DNA of 64,000 nt from Aliiroseovarius sp. (GTDB lineage Bacteria; Pseudomonadota; Alphaproteobacteria; Rhodobacterales; Rhodobacteraceae). The stretch is taken from contig NZ_JASBTN010000066.1 in assembly GCF_030148435.1 (NCBI RefSeq), positions 1 to 64,000 on the forward strand, read 5' to 3'. Under the pieces are notes generated by a model. It saw only the letters and a program-made list of their open reading frames with translations. It did not search any database and was not told the DNA's origin. Within the stretch, counting starts at the first letter, position 1. Each line of letters opens with the position of its first letter. This document shows, piece by piece, positions 16,849-26,906 of this stretch. The translations under genes and the position numbers were made by a program.

Positions 16849-17170
16849 TGGGACGGGCCATGGGAATCCATGGGCGCAAAGGTGTGTCCTACCCGAATCG
16901 GCGGTTGGGATCGCGAGGATCAGTGCAAAACCTCGTGAAATCCAGTGGGAAAGTCATGGGAAACACGTGCGGATTGCGAAACTCCGGGAAAAAGTGGGAA
17001 TTTGTTGCACGGAGTTTGGCTGTCCATATCTGGTGTATGATTTCGACATACCCCCTAGATATTTCCATTCGTTCACAAAAGTTCCAGTAAAATCTTGCGT
17101 TTGCAGCGTGGGTTTGGCGGATGTGGGTAAGATTTTCCCATAAAAAGGTATTGCCTCCCATGAAATCCCA
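16849..17170 (+). promoter_or_regulatory. Cluster of TGGGA boxes upstream of mraZ (candidate MraZ operators)
   Basis: The 674-bp spacer before mraZ is AT-richer than its surroundings and has no gene. Plus-strand TGGGN boxes start at 16849, 16861, 16871, 16906, 16946, 16957 and 16995, with CGGGA at 16985. The pairs 16861/16871 and 16985/16995 are exactly 10 bp apart. The same box occurs inverted at 17136, 17156 and 17166, all in 10-bp phase. MraZ in Escherichia coli is known to bind TGGGN repeats separated by 5 nt and to repress its own operon. Autoregulation here is inferred. Confidence 0.55.
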
Positions 17171-17454
17171 GAGTACTTCTTGAATACACGATGAGGACGG
17201 GAACGAAAAAGGGGCACCCCAAGACCCCAAAAAATGACACTCCCAAGTCAGGTTTCATACAGGCACCCGCCTTCATCGAACCAAGAGATCCGGCGCGTAC
17301 GCGAGCAGACATCCCCCCAGGTGGCGCGCGCAGCTGGACACCCGGAAACGGGACGAGGGCGGCGGATTGGGCATGTGGCAGCAGCTCAATCCGTCGTTTT
17401 CGTTTCAGGGCTCCGAATGGGCCGGAATGAGGACAGAGCGAAGGAGCCGCGAAA

Positions 17455-17955
17455 GTGGCACGACGTTTCAGAGGTGAAAGCCACCACAAGGTGGACACGA
17501 AGGGCAGGGTCTCGATCCCCGCCCTGTTTCGCCGTGTGCTCGAGGCCGGGGATCCCGATCACCGCGAGGGGGACAACCCCAACCTGGTGATCGTCTATGG
17601 CGACCATCGCCGCAGCTACCTGGAATGCTACACGATCGAGGCGATCGACGAGGTGGACGAACAGATCGCCGCCCTGCCGCGTGGCTCGATCGAACGCCGC
17701 ATGCTGGAGCGCCTGTTCAACGGTCAATCCTTCCCCACCACCGTGGACGAGACCGGCCGCCTGGTGCTGCCCGCGAAGCTGCGCCAGAAGATCGGGCTCG
17801 ACAAGGAAGCCTTTTTCATCGCCACCGGCGACACCTTCCAGATCTGGAAGCCCGAGACCTATGACGAGGTCGAACTGAAACGGACCGAGGAATGGCTGGA
17901 CGAAATGCCCGATGATTTCGACCCGCTGACCCTGCTGAACGGAGCAGGGGGCTGA
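17455..17955 (+). CDS. mraZ: Transcriptional regulator MraZ
   Basis: The 166-residue DNA-binding protein has two SpoVT-AbrB-type repeats, starting near residues 5 ([20 protein letters not shown]) and 91 ([17 protein letters not shown]). MraZ forms an oligomeric ring and controls the division and cell-wall cluster it heads. It starts with GTG at 17455, preceded by GAAGGAG. The rsmH start follows the stop by one base. The boxes at 16.85-17.17 kb are its probable targets. Length is slightly above the usual 145-155 because of an insert near residue 35 typical of alphaproteobacteria. Confidence 0.95.
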   Translation: MARRFRGESHHKVDTKGRVSIPALFRRVLEAGDPDHREGDNPNLVIVYGDHRRSYLECYTIEAIDEVDEQIAALPRGSIERRMLERLFNGQSFPTTVDETGRLVLPAKLRQKIGLDKEAFFIATGDTFQIWKPETYDEVELKRTEEWLDEMPDDFDPLTLLNGAGG

Positions 17956-17956
17956 C

Positions 17957-18955
17957 ATGGCGGGTGCGGCTGAGACCGGCGACCGTCCCCACATCCCCGT
18001 CTTGCTGCGCCCGCTTCTGAAAGCCGTGGAGCCCGTGTCCGGCATCTGGGCCGATGGCACCTTCGGCGCGGGCGGCTATACCCGCGGGCTGCTGGCCGAA
18101 GGCGCGGATGTGGTCGTGGGCATCGACCGCGACCCGCTGGTGTTCGAAATGGCGGCGGGTTGGGCAAGGGAATACGGCGACCGGCTGCGGCTGGAACAGG
18201 GCACCTTTTCCGATCTCGACAGGCTGGCGGGCGAACCGCTGGACGGTGTGGTGCTGGATCTGGGCGTCAGCTCGATGCAGCTCGATCTGGCCGAGCGCGG
18301 CTTTTCCTTCATGAAGGATGGCCCCCTGGACATGCGGATGAGCCAGACAGGCCCCTCGGCCGCCGATATTGTCAACGAGGCCACCGAGGCAGAGCTGGCC
18401 GATATCCTGTTTCAATATGGCGAAGAGCGCGCCTCGCGCCGGATCGCCAGGGCCATCGTCGCCGCGCGTGCCGAGCAACCGTTTGAAACCACGCTGCAAC
18501 TGGCGGGGGTCATCGAAACATGCCTGCCCCGGTCGAAGCCCGGTCAAAGCCACCCGGCGACGCGCAGCTTTCAGGCCATCCGCATTGCGGTAAACGACGA
18601 GTTCGGGCAGCTGATCGCCGGGCTCGAGGCCGCCGAGCGCGCCCTGAAGCCGGGCGGCAAGCTCGCCGTGGTCACGTTCCACTCGATGGAGGATCGCGTG
18701 GTCAAACGCTTCCTGCAGGCGCGCTCCAGCGTCGGGGGTGGCGGCTCGCGCCATGCTCCGCAGGGGCAGGACGAGGTGCCCGCCTTCCGCCTGACGCCGA
18801 AGAAGGCGATCGGCCCGGATGAGCAGGAGCTTGAGGAAAACCCGCGGTCGCGCAGCTCACGCCTGCGCGTGGCGACCCGGACCGAAGCCCCGGCCGAGGC
18901 TACGGACCGCCAGAAACTGGGCCTTCCCGGCCTTGCTCTCAAGGGGACGAGATGA
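17957..18955 (+). CDS. rsmH: 16S rRNA (cytosine(1402)-N(4))-methyltransferase
   Basis: The 332-residue SAM-dependent enzyme methylates N4 of C1402 in the ribosomal P site. It contains [16 protein letters not shown] near the start, the SAM-binding [14 protein letters not shown] motif (about residues 33-46), [11 protein letters not shown] and the conserved [11 protein letters not shown]. It lies in its usual place, second in the dcw cluster. Its stop overlaps the ftsL start (ATGATG). Confidence 0.96.
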   Translation: MAGAAETGDRPHIPVLLRPLLKAVEPVSGIWADGTFGAGGYTRGLLAEGADVVVGIDRDPLVFEMAAGWAREYGDRLRLEQGTFSDLDRLAGEPLDGVVLDLGVSSMQLDLAERGFSFMKDGPLDMRMSQTGPSAADIVNEATEAELADILFQYGEERASRRIARAIVAARAEQPFETTLQLAGVIETCLPRSKPGQSHPATRSFQAIRIAVNDEFGQLIAGLEAAERALKPGGKLAVVTFHSMEDRVVKRFLQARSSVGGGGSRHAPQGQDEVPAFRLTPKKAIGPDEQELEENPRSRSSRLRVATRTEAPAEATDRQKLGLPGLALKGTR

Positions 18956-19296
18956 TGCGTACCATATTGTATTTTACCTCTGCGCTGATCGTCATGGCCC
19001 TGGCCTACTGGGCCTATTCTGAAAACTACCGCACACAGGACAGCCTGACTGAAGTCGAGCGCCTGCAGCGCGAAATCGGCCAGATGCGCGAGGAACTGGC
19101 GGTTCTGCGCGCGGAATGGGCCTATCTGAACCGCCCCGACCGTTTGCGTGACCTGGTCGGGATGAACTTCGACCGGCTGGGCCTGCTGCCGCTGACGGCC
19201 GAGCAATTCGCCCGCGTGGATCAGATCTCCTTTCCCGGCGAGGGCAGCATCGACCTGTCCAAATCCATCGATGTGATCGGGGAGATTGCCCAATGA
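18952..19296 (+). CDS. ftsL: Cell division protein FtsL
   Basis: The 114-residue bitopic membrane protein has a short N-terminus, a membrane segment (about residues 4-20), and a coiled-coil region with heptad-like [28 protein letters not shown]. It should join FtsB and FtsQ in the divisome to activate FtsWI. Sequence is poorly conserved in this family, so position between rsmH and ftsI carries weight. A second ATG 3 nt on could also serve as start. Confidence 0.85.
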   Translation: MMRTILYFTSALIVMALAYWAYSENYRTQDSLTEVERLQREIGQMREELAVLRAEWAYLNRPDRLRDLVGMNFDRLGLLPLTAEQFARVDQISFPGEGSIDLSKSIDVIGEIAQ

Positions 19297-21074
19297 CCCG
19301 GACCCCCCTGCGCCCCCTGGCCCGTATCCTCGACGCCCGCGAGAAGGGCGAGAACCCGGATGTCATCGAGCGCGAGAACCTGCGCCGCCGCCATGACGAG
19401 ATGCGCGACAAGGCGCGTCTGCGTGCCGAGGGGCGGCTGCTGGTTCTGGCCGGTCTGTTCCTGTGCGCCTTTCTGGTGGTGGGCGCACGTATGGCCATAT
19501 TGGCGGGCACGGACCCCACCGAACCCCGTGCCCATGCGCCCGGGGCGCGCATTGCGATGGCGCGCGCGGACATTGTGGACCGCAATGGCCGTGTGCTGGC
19601 CACGAACCTCGCCACCTATGCGCTTTACGCCCAGCCGCCGATGATGGTGGACCCGATCCGCGCGGCGACGGAACTTGCCTCGATCTTTCCGGACCTGAAA
19701 GCCGAAAAACTTCTGGAGGACTTCACCGGGTCGCGCAAGTTCCTGTGGATCAAGCGGAAAATCAGCCCGGAACAGAAACAGGCCGTGCATGATATAGGCG
19801 AGCCCGGCCTTCTGTTCGGCCCGCGTGAAATGCGGCTCTACCCGAATGGCCGGCTGGCGGCGCATGTGCTGGGCGGGGCCTCTTTCGGCAAGGAGGGCGT
19901 GAATGCCGCCGAGGTGATCGGCGTTGCCGGGATCGAGCGCCGTTTCGACGACTATCTGCGCGATCCGGCCAACGGGGACACGCCCCTGACGCTGTCGATC
20001 GACCTGACGGTGCAGGCCGCCGTAGAACGCGTGCTCGATGGCGGCATGCGCATGATGAACGCCAAGGGCGCCGCCGCCGTGCTGATGGATGTGAACACGG
20101 GCGAGGTGATTTCGATGGCGAGCCTGCCCGATTTCGACCCCAACAACCGCCCCCGTCCGCTGACCCGGGGCGACCAGTCCGATGACCCGCTGTTCAACCG
20201 CGCGGTGCAGGGGGTGTACGAACTGGGCTCGGTGTTCAAGATCTTTGCCGCCGCCCAGGCCTATGAACTGGGGTTGGTGGATCCCTCGACCGAGGTCGAG
20301 ACCAAGGGTCCGATGCGCTGGGGCAAGTTCACCATTCGCGATTTCCGAAACTACGGTCCGCGCCTGTCGGTGACGGATGTGATCGTGAAAAGCTCCAACA
20401 TCGGCACCGCGCGCATCGCTGTGCAGATCGGTGCGGAACGCCAGCGCGACTTCCTGGGCCGTCTGGGCCTGCTGGAAGCCACCCCGGTCGAACTGACCGA
20501 AGCGCCGGGCGCAAAACCGCTCCTGCCGAAAAACTGGTCGGAGCTTTCGACCATGACGATCTCCTATGGGCACGGGCTCAGCTCGTCGCCCCTGCACCTG
20601 GCTGCGGCCTACTCCAGCCTGTTGAACGGTGGCACCCGCGTGCGGCCGACCCTGATCCGCGCCGGTCGGGTGGAACGCGGCGAACGGGTCGTGCGGCCCG
20701 AAGTTTCGGAAGCCGCGCGCGACATGCTGCGCCAGGTCGTGACGCGTGGCACGGCCAGTTTCGGCGAGGTTCCGGGCTATGCCGTGGGGGGCAAGACCGG
20801 CACCGCCGACAAGCCGCGCCCGCAGGGGGGGTATTACGACAGCAAGGTGATCGCCACCTTCGCCAGCGTCTTCCCGGCAAATGATCCGAAATATGTGTTG
20901 ATCGTCACGCTGGATGAGCCCGAAGAAACCTCGGGCACCGAACCGCGCCGCACCGCCGGCTGGACCGCTGTGCCGGTCGCCGCCGAGATCATTCGCCGCA
21001 TCGCCCCGCTGATGGGACTGAAACCGGAGATTGCACCTCTCTCCCCGACCGGGGTAACACTCACCTCGAACTGA
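19293..21074 (+). CDS. ftsI: Peptidoglycan transpeptidase FtsI (PBP3)
   Basis: The 593-residue class B penicillin-binding protein cross-links septal peptidoglycan. A charged cytoplasmic tail of about 45 residues precedes one membrane segment (LLVLAGLFLCAFLVVGARMAI, near 48-68). The pedestal domain (about 80-240) is followed by the transpeptidase domain with SVFK (Ser313-Lys316), SSN in KSSNIG and KTGTA near 500. It overlaps ftsL by four bases and is 16 bp from murE. Confidence 0.96.
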   Translation: MTRTPLRPLARILDAREKGENPDVIERENLRRRHDEMRDKARLRAEGRLLVLAGLFLCAFLVVGARMAILAGTDPTEPRAHAPGARIAMARADIVDRNGRVLATNLATYALYAQPPMMVDPIRAATELASIFPDLKAEKLLEDFTGSRKFLWIKRKISPEQKQAVHDIGEPGLLFGPREMRLYPNGRLAAHVLGGASFGKEGVNAAEVIGVAGIERRFDDYLRDPANGDTPLTLSIDLTVQAAVERVLDGGMRMMNAKGAAAVLMDVNTGEVISMASLPDFDPNNRPRPLTRGDQSDDPLFNRAVQGVYELGSVFKIFAAAQAYELGLVDPSTEVETKGPMRWGKFTIRDFRNYGPRLSVTDVIVKSSNIGTARIAVQIGAERQRDFLGRLGLLEATPVELTEAPGAKPLLPKNWSELSTMTISYGHGLSSSPLHLAAAYSSLLNGGTRVRPTLIRAGRVERGERVVRPEVSEAARDMLRQVVTRGTASFGEVPGYAVGGKTGTADKPRPQGGYYDSKVIATFASVFPANDPKYVLIVTLDEPEETSGTEPRRTAGWTAVPVAAEIIRRIAPLMGLKPEIAPLSPTGVTLTSN

Positions 21075-21090
21075 TCGAGAGGGCGCGCAT

Positions 21091-22578
21091 ATGGCAGGAC
21101 GAGACCCGAAATCCCTGGCCGACCTCGGGCTGAGCGCCCGGGGCGGGCAAGAGGCGCAGGTAACTGGCCTGTCGGTGGACAGCCGCGAGGTGAAGCCCGG
21201 CTACCTGTTTGCGGCCCTTCCCGGCGTGCGTGTGCACGGGGCCGAGTTCATCACCTTCGCCCTGCGCATGGGGGGCGGGGCCGTGCTGACCGACCTGGAA
21301 GGGGCCGAGATCGCCCGGGACGAGCTTGCCGGCACCGACGCCGCCGTGGTCATCACCGAAGACCCGCGCATGGCGCTGTCCTACGCCGCCGCGCTCTGGT
21401 ACGGCGCCCAGCCCGATCTGATGGTCGCAGTCACCGGCACCAATGGCAAAACCTCCGTTGCCAGCTTTACCCGCCAGATCTGGACCCTGCTGGGCTTTGA
21501 TGCCGCCAATATCGGCACCACCGGGGTCGAGGGCGCGTTCACCGCCCCGATGACCCACACGACGCCCGAACCGATCACCCTGCACCGGGTGCTGGCCGAG
21601 ATGGCGGGCTCCGGCGTGACCCACGCGGCGATGGAGGCCTCCTCGCACGGGCTCGCGCAACGCCGACTGGACGGGGTGCGCCTGAATGCGGCCGCCTTTA
21701 CCAACTTCTCCCAGGACCACCTGGATTACCATGCCACCTTCCAGGAATATTTCGAGGCCAAGGCGGGGCTGTTTACCCGTGTGCTGCCCGACGACGGCGT
21801 GGCGGTGATCAACATCGACGATCCGCGCGGGGTCGAACTGGTGGCGATGGCCGAAGCGCGCGGGCAGAACCTGATCCGTGTCGGAGGCGGCGAGGACGCC
21901 GAACTGCGCCTGCTGGGCCATCGCTATGACGCCACCGGGCAGGATCTGCGATTTTCCTGGCTGGGACAGACCCAGCTTGTACGGCTGAACCTGATCGGCG
22001 GCTTCCAGGCGCAGAACGTGCTGACGGCGGCCGGGCTGGCGATTGCCTGCGGGGCGGAACCGACACGCGTCTTCGGATGCCTGGAAGAGCTGCAGACCGT
22101 ACGTGGCCGGATGGAGCTTGCCGCCACCCGCGACAATGGCGCGGCGGTGTTTGTCGACTATGCCCACACGCCCGATGCGGTGGAAACCGCGCTAAAGGCG
22201 ATGCGCCCCCATGTGTTGGGCCGTCTGGTCGTGGTGCTGGGCGCCGGCGGGGATCGCGACACCTCGAAACGCCCGCTGATGGGCAAGGCGGCGGCGGAAA
22301 ACGCCGATGTGGTCTTTGTCACCGACGACAACCCGCGCTCCGAAGACCCCGCCGCGATCCGGTCCATGGTGATGCAGGGCTGCCCCAATGCCAACAACGT
22401 GGGCGACCGGGCCGAGGCGATCCTGCGCGGCGTCGATGCCTTGGGGCCGGGGGATGCTCTGCTGATCGCCGGCAAGGGCCATGAGAGCGGGCAGGTGATC
22501 GGCGACGACGTACTGCCGTTTGACGATGTCGAACAGGCAAGCGTGGCCGTGGCCGCGCTGGAAGGGCGGCTGACATGA
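21091..22578 (+). CDS. murE: UDP-MurNAc-tripeptide synthetase MurE
   Basis: The 495-residue cytoplasmic Mur ligase adds meso-diaminopimelate to UDP-MurNAc-Ala-Glu. ATP-binding TGTNGKTS is near residue 114, the substrate and metal regions THAAMEASSHGL and FTNFSQDHLDYH follow, and the meso-DAP recognition motif DDNPRSEDP is present near 411, which excludes a lysine-adding enzyme. It shares ATGA with murF. Confidence 0.96.
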   Translation: MAGRDPKSLADLGLSARGGQEAQVTGLSVDSREVKPGYLFAALPGVRVHGAEFITFALRMGGGAVLTDLEGAEIARDELAGTDAAVVITEDPRMALSYAAALWYGAQPDLMVAVTGTNGKTSVASFTRQIWTLLGFDAANIGTTGVEGAFTAPMTHTTPEPITLHRVLAEMAGSGVTHAAMEASSHGLAQRRLDGVRLNAAAFTNFSQDHLDYHATFQEYFEAKAGLFTRVLPDDGVAVINIDDPRGVELVAMAEARGQNLIRVGGGEDAELRLLGHRYDATGQDLRFSWLGQTQLVRLNLIGGFQAQNVLTAAGLAIACGAEPTRVFGCLEELQTVRGRMELAATRDNGAAVFVDYAHTPDAVETALKAMRPHVLGRLVVVLGAGGDRDTSKRPLMGKAAAENADVVFVTDDNPRSEDPAAIRSMVMQGCPNANNVGDRAEAILRGVDALGPGDALLIAGKGHESGQVIGDDVLPFDDVEQASVAVAALEGRLT

Positions 22579-24023
22579 GCCCCGATACGCCCCTTTGGAC
22601 GGCACCCGAGGCCGCCGCCGCCACCGGCGGCGAGGCCCGTGGTGACTGGGCCGTGCAGGGCGTGTCGATCGACACCCGCACGATCCGGCCCGGTGATCTC
22701 TTCGTTGCCCTGAAGGATGCGCGCGACGGGCATGATTTCGTCGCCCAGGCGCTAGAGAAAGGGGCGGGTGCCGCGATGGTCTCGCGCATTCCCCAGGGTG
22801 TGGCCGAGGATGCGCCGTTGCTGATCGTCGACGACGTGTTGCCCGCGCTGGAGCGGCTGGGCACGGCCGCGCGTGCCCGCACCGGGGCCCGTGTGGTGGC
22901 CGTGACAGGTTCGGTCGGCAAGACCTCGACCAAGGAAATGCTGCGCACGGTGCTGGCCGCGCAGGGGCGCTGCCATGCGGCCGAGGCCAGTTACAACAAC
23001 CATTGGGGCGTGCCCCTGACGCTGGCAAGGATGCCCGCCGACACAAAGTTTGCGATCATTGAAATCGGCATGAACCATCCCGGCGAGATCGGCCCGCTGG
23101 CGCAGATGGCGCGGCCCCATGTCGGCATGGTAACAACCGTTGCGGCGGCTCATCTGGAAGCCTTTGACAACATTGCGGGAATTGCCCGCGAGAAGGGGGC
23201 CGTATTCGACGGGCTGACGCCCGGGGGCGTGGCGATCGTGAACGGCGACCTGGAAACCACGCCGATTCTGACCGAGGCCGCGGGCAGCGCCCGTCTGGTG
23301 CGTTTCGGCGAGGGGGAGGCCAATGACGCGCGGCTCACCCATGTTGAGCTGACCGACGAGGCCACGATCTGCAAGGCCGAAATGTGCGGCGAGAGCCACC
23401 TGTTTCGTATTGCCCCGCCCGGGCGGCATTTCGCGATGAACGCGCTGGCGGTGCTGGCCGCTGTCGGCGCCGTGGGGGCGGATGTGACCCTGGCCGCCCG
23501 CGACCTGGTGCTCTGGCACCCGCCGGGCGGGCGCGGCACGCGCGAGGAAGTCGTGCTGGATCCGGTCGAAGGCCTGTCGGTGCAGCTGATTGACGACGCG
23601 TTCAACGCCAACCCGACCTCGATGGCGGCCTCACTGGAGGTGCTGGCGGCGGCGACTCCGACGGACGCGGTCGGACGGGTGTCGAAGGGCCGGCGCATTG
23701 CCATTCTGGGGGACATGTTGGAGCTGGGCCCGGAGGAGGCGGCGCTGCATGCCGCGATTGCCGATCTGCCGCATGTCACCGCGCTGGATCGGGTGCATTG
23801 CGTCGGGCCGCGCATGAAGGCGCTGTGGGAGCGGCTCGATGCCGACCGGCAGGGCGACTGGGTCGAAACGGCGGACGAAGCCGTGGCCCGGGTGCATTCC
23901 TGGGTCGATGCCGGCGATATCGTGCTGGTCAAGGGTTCCAAGGGCTCAAAGGTCAGCCACGCGGTTGACGCCATCCGAAAACTGGGCCATGCGCGGGGCC
24001 TTCAACACGAGGGGCAAGAATAA
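22575..24023 (+). CDS. murF: UDP-MurNAc-tripeptide:D-Ala-D-Ala ligase MurF
   Basis: The 482-residue Mur ligase adds D-Ala-D-Ala, completing the soluble pentapeptide precursor. It has the N-terminal MurF domain ([18 protein letters not shown]), the P-loop [13 protein letters not shown] (about 112-124), [12 protein letters not shown] and the C-terminal [16 protein letters not shown] block. Translation is coupled to murE by an ATGA overlap and to mraY by a one-base overlap. Confidence 0.96.
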   Translation: MSPDTPLWTAPEAAAATGGEARGDWAVQGVSIDTRTIRPGDLFVALKDARDGHDFVAQALEKGAGAAMVSRIPQGVAEDAPLLIVDDVLPALERLGTAARARTGARVVAVTGSVGKTSTKEMLRTVLAAQGRCHAAEASYNNHWGVPLTLARMPADTKFAIIEIGMNHPGEIGPLAQMARPHVGMVTTVAAAHLEAFDNIAGIAREKGAVFDGLTPGGVAIVNGDLETTPILTEAAGSARLVRFGEGEANDARLTHVELTDEATICKAEMCGESHLFRIAPPGRHFAMNALAVLAAVGAVGADVTLAARDLVLWHPPGGRGTREEVVLDPVEGLSVQLIDDAFNANPTSMAASLEVLAAATPTDAVGRVSKGRRIAILGDMLELGPEEAALHAAIADLPHVTALDRVHCVGPRMKALWERLDADRQGDWVETADEAVARVHSWVDAGDIVLVKGSKGSKVSHAVDAIRKLGHARGLQHEGQE

Positions 24024-25105
24024 TGCTGTATTGGCTGGCCGAGCTTTCGGACGGCGGTGACGCCTTCAACCTGTTTCGCTATATCACCTTCCGGGCGGGC
24101 GGGGCATTTTTCACCGCGCTTATCTTCGGGTTCATCTTCGGCAAGCCCCTGATCAACATCCTGCGCAAGCGTCAGGGCAAGGGGCAGCCGATCCGCGAGG
24201 ACGGGCCGCAGAGCCACATGGAGAAACAGGGCACCCCGACCATGGGAGGGCTGCTGATCCTGTCGGCGCTTCTGGTGGCGACGCTGCTCTGGGCCCGGCT
24301 GGACAACCCCTATGTGCTGATCACGCTCTTCGTGACCTACGCTTTCGGACTGATCGGATTCGCGGATGACTACGCGAAAGTATCGAAATCCTCGACCAAC
24401 GGCGTGCCTGGGCGGGTGCGCTTTACCCTGGGGCTGGTGATTGCGGGCATTGCCGGCTACTGGGCCAGTATGGCCCATCCCGAGGGGCTGCAGTTCCAGC
24501 TGGCAATGCCGGTGTTCAAGGATACGCTTCTGAACTTCGGCCTGTTCTTCATCCCCTTCGTGATGATCGTTATCGTCGGGTCGGCCAATGCGGTGAACCT
24601 GACCGACGGTCTGGACGGGCTGGCGATCATGCCGGTGATGATCGCGGCGGGCACGCTGGGCGCGATTGCCTATGCGGTGGGGCGTGTCGACTTTACCGAA
24701 TATCTGGAAGTGCATTACGTACCGGGCACCGGGGAGCTGTTCATCTTTACCTCGGCACTCATTGGCGGTGGGCTGGGCTTCCTGTGGTACAACGCCCCGC
24801 CGGCGGCGGTTTTCATGGGCGACACCGGGTCGCTGGCCCTGGGCGGCGCCCTGGGCGCCATTGCGGTCGCGACCAAACACGAGATCGTCCTGGCCATCGT
24901 CGGCGGATTGTTCGTAGTCGAAGCCCTGTCGGTGATCATCCAGGTGCTCTATTTCAAGAAAACCGGCAAACGCGTTTTCCTGATGGCGCCGATCCACCAC
25001 CATTTCGAACACCTGGGCTGGAAAGAGCCGCAGATCGTCATCCGCTTCTGGATCATCTCGCTGATCCTCGCGCTGATCGGGCTGGCCACGCTGAAGGTGC
25101 GATAA
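24023..25105 (+). CDS. mraY: Phospho-MurNAc-pentapeptide-transferase MraY
   Basis: The 360-residue integral membrane enzyme attaches phospho-MurNAc-pentapeptide to undecaprenyl phosphate, giving lipid I. Diagnostic motifs are GFADDYAKV (about residue 113), [10 protein letters not shown] (about 192), [12 protein letters not shown] and HHHFEHLGW (about 324). Roughly ten membrane segments are apparent. It is followed by a repeat-rich 213-bp gap before murD. Confidence 0.97.
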   Translation: MLYWLAELSDGGDAFNLFRYITFRAGGAFFTALIFGFIFGKPLINILRKRQGKGQPIREDGPQSHMEKQGTPTMGGLLILSALLVATLLWARLDNPYVLITLFVTYAFGLIGFADDYAKVSKSSTNGVPGRVRFTLGLVIAGIAGYWASMAHPEGLQFQLAMPVFKDTLLNFGLFFIPFVMIVIVGSANAVNLTDGLDGLAIMPVMIAAGTLGAIAYAVGRVDFTEYLEVHYVPGTGELFIFTSALIGGGLGFLWYNAPPAAVFMGDTGSLALGGALGAIAVATKHEIVLAIVGGLFVVEALSVIIQVLYFKKTGKRVFLMAPIHHHFEHLGWKEPQIVIRFWIISLILALIGLATLKVR

Positions 25106-25192
25106 GACACAGCGGGCTCCCGCCACTCGGCCGGCGCAGCGAAGCTGCTTGTCGAGGGTTGGGCAAGGCGCGTTTTGCAGGGCAAAACGCGC

Positions 25193-25250
25193 GGGGGGGC
25201 TCTGCCCCCCGCCTTCGGCGCCCCCCGGGATATTTCCGGCAAGATAAAGA
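25193..25250 (+). repeat. Dispersed intergenic repeat, copy 1
   Basis: A G7-CTCTG-C6 palindrome (25193-25210) is followed by a second C-run and the tail CCCCGGGATATTTCCGG-CAAGATAAAG. It lies between mraY and murD. Copies 2 and 3 at 26719 and 33774 share the palindrome, the GGATATTT core and the AAGATAAA-like tail. Confidence 0.7.
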
Positions 25251-25318
25251 AGCAGGCACCGTGGCTTTCCACCTGCGGTGATTTCGGCTAGCACCGTGGG
25301 GAACAGCAGGAGGTGCGC

Positions 25319-26728
25319 ATGATCCCGGTGCAAGGTTTCGAAGGCTTGAAGGTGGCCGTGTTGGGCCTGGGGCGGTCCGGTCTGGCCGCCGCCAGGGCGT
25401 TGGAGGCCGGCGGGGCAGAGGCGCTGTGCTGGGATGAGGGGCAGGAGGCCCGGATCCGGGCCGAAGAGGCCGGGCTGACGCTGTTCGATCTGACCAGGGG
25501 CAGCGCATGGGACGGGGTCGCCGCGTTGATCGTCAGCCCGGGCATTCCACATCTTTACCCCGAGCCCAACAAGCTCATCGCCCGGGCCATGGCTGAGGGC
25601 GTACCGGTGGACAATGACATTGGTCTCTTCTTTCGCAGCTTCGCCACCCGGGATTGGGACGGGTTCGACACGCTTCCCCGCGTGGTGGCCGTGACCGGGT
25701 CGAACGGGAAATCGACCACCTCGGCGCTTATTCACCACGTGCTGGAACATGCGGGTCGCGCGACTCAGCTGGCGGGCAATATTGGCCGGGGCGTGCTGGA
25801 CATCGAACCTGCCGTGGATGGCGAGGTGGTGGTGCTGGAACTGTCGAGCTACCAGACCGACCTGGCCCGTGCGTTGACGCCGGATGTGGCGGTCTTTACC
25901 AACCTCTCTGCCGATCACCTGGAGCGTCACGGCGGCATGGGCGGCTATTTCGCGGCCAAGCGGAGGCTCTTTTCCGAAGGTGGGCCGGACCGGGCGGTGA
26001 TCGGCGTGGATGAACCCGAGGGGGTGTATCTGGCGGGCCAGCTGACCGAAGGCGCGTCGGATGACCGGGTGATCCGTGTTTCCGTCGACCGCAAGCTGAC
26101 CGGGCCGGGCTGGCAGGTCTTTGCCCGCAAGGGCTTTTTGTCGGAATACCGCAAGGGGCGGCAGGTGGGCGTGATCGACCTGCGGGCCGTGAAGGGGCTG
26201 CCGGGCAGTCACAACCACCAGAACGCCTGCTGTGCCTATGCGGTCTGTCGCACGCTGGGTCTGGCGCCACGGGTGATCGAGGCGGCGTTTCACGACTTCA
26301 GGGGGCTGCCGCATCGGTCCCAGCTGGTGGGCGAGGCGGAGGGCGTGGCCTGGGTGAATGACAGCAAGGCGACCAATGTGGATGCCGCTGCTGCTGCTTT
26401 AGGCGCGTTTCGGAACATTCGCTGGATCGCGGGCGGGCTGGGCAAGGACGGCGGGATCGAGCCGCTGGCCGACAAGTTGAGCCATGTCGCCAAGGCCTAT
26501 CTGATCGGCCATTCGGCGCGGGATTTCGCCTTGCAGCTGGGGAAGGTGCCCTATGAGATCTGCGAGACCATGGAGCGCGCGGTTGAACGCGCGGGGAACG
26601 AGGCCCAGGCCGGGGATACGGTGCTGCTGGCCCCGGCGGCAGCCTCCTTCGACCAGTACCCGGATTTCGAGAAGCGCGGCGAGGATTTTGTCCGGCTCGT
26701 GCTGGCGCGGATCGGGCAGGGGGGCTAG
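25319..26728 (+). CDS. murD: UDP-MurNAc-L-alanine:D-glutamate ligase MurD
   Basis: The 469-residue Mur ligase adds D-glutamate to UDP-MurNAc-L-Ala. It has the N-terminal Rossmann-like domain ([17 protein letters not shown]), P-loop [13 protein letters not shown] (about 125-137), ELSSYQTD and [11 protein letters not shown], and the C-terminal [15 protein letters not shown] at 25308-25313 sits 5 nt before the ATG at 25319, so this start is preferred to the GTG at 25313. The stop codon TAG is the centre of a G6-CTAG-C6 palindrome belonging to the second repeat copy. ftsW, its usual next neighbour, is absent here. Confidence 0.95.
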   Translation: MIPVQGFEGLKVAVLGLGRSGLAAARALEAGGAEALCWDEGQEARIRAEEAGLTLFDLTRGSAWDGVAALIVSPGIPHLYPEPNKLIARAMAEGVPVDNDIGLFFRSFATRDWDGFDTLPRVVAVTGSNGKSTTSALIHHVLEHAGRATQLAGNIGRGVLDIEPAVDGEVVVLELSSYQTDLARALTPDVAVFTNLSADHLERHGGMGGYFAAKRRLFSEGGPDRAVIGVDEPEGVYLAGQLTEGASDDRVIRVSVDRKLTGPGWQVFARKGFLSEYRKGRQVGVIDLRAVKGLPGSHNHQNACCAYAVCRTLGLAPRVIEAAFHDFRGLPHRSQLVGEAEGVAWVNDSKATNVDAAAAALGAFRNIRWIAGGLGKDGGIEPLADKLSHVAKAYLIGHSARDFALQLGKVPYEICETMERAVERAGNEAQAGDTVLLAPAAASFDQYPDFEKRGEDFVRLVLARIGQGG

Positions 26729-26780
26729 CCCCCCGCGCGTTCCGCGCTCCCCCCAGGATATTTCCGGAAAGCTGAAAGAG
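26719..26780 (+). repeat. Dispersed intergenic repeat, copy 2
   Basis: The palindrome GGGGGGCTAGCCCCCC (26719-26734) includes the murD stop codon. A GCGCGTTCCGCGC mini-hairpin and CCCCCCAGGATATTTCCGG follow, then AAAGCTGAAAG. It resembles the copies at 25193 and 33774 and could act as a terminator or transcript-end structure. Confidence 0.72.
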
Positions 26781-26906
26781 GGGATCATCTGCCACCGCGG
26801 CCAACTTTCGGAAACATCGGCCGCTTTCCCGTGGGGATTTGTCGCGATTGTTGGGGTTGATGCGATCCTTCCTGTCGTTAACCTTGCACCAAACAAGGAG
26901 CGCGCG

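Noticed and set aside
16780-17455. A tRNA or small RNA gene in the AT-richer mraZ leader
   Set aside because: No cloverleaf, TTC-arm motif or terminator was found there; the repeated TGGGA boxes explain the pattern better.
24002-26314. A 770-residue minus-strand frame opposite mraY and murD
   Set aside because: Shadow of two well-supported genes, low-complexity composition.
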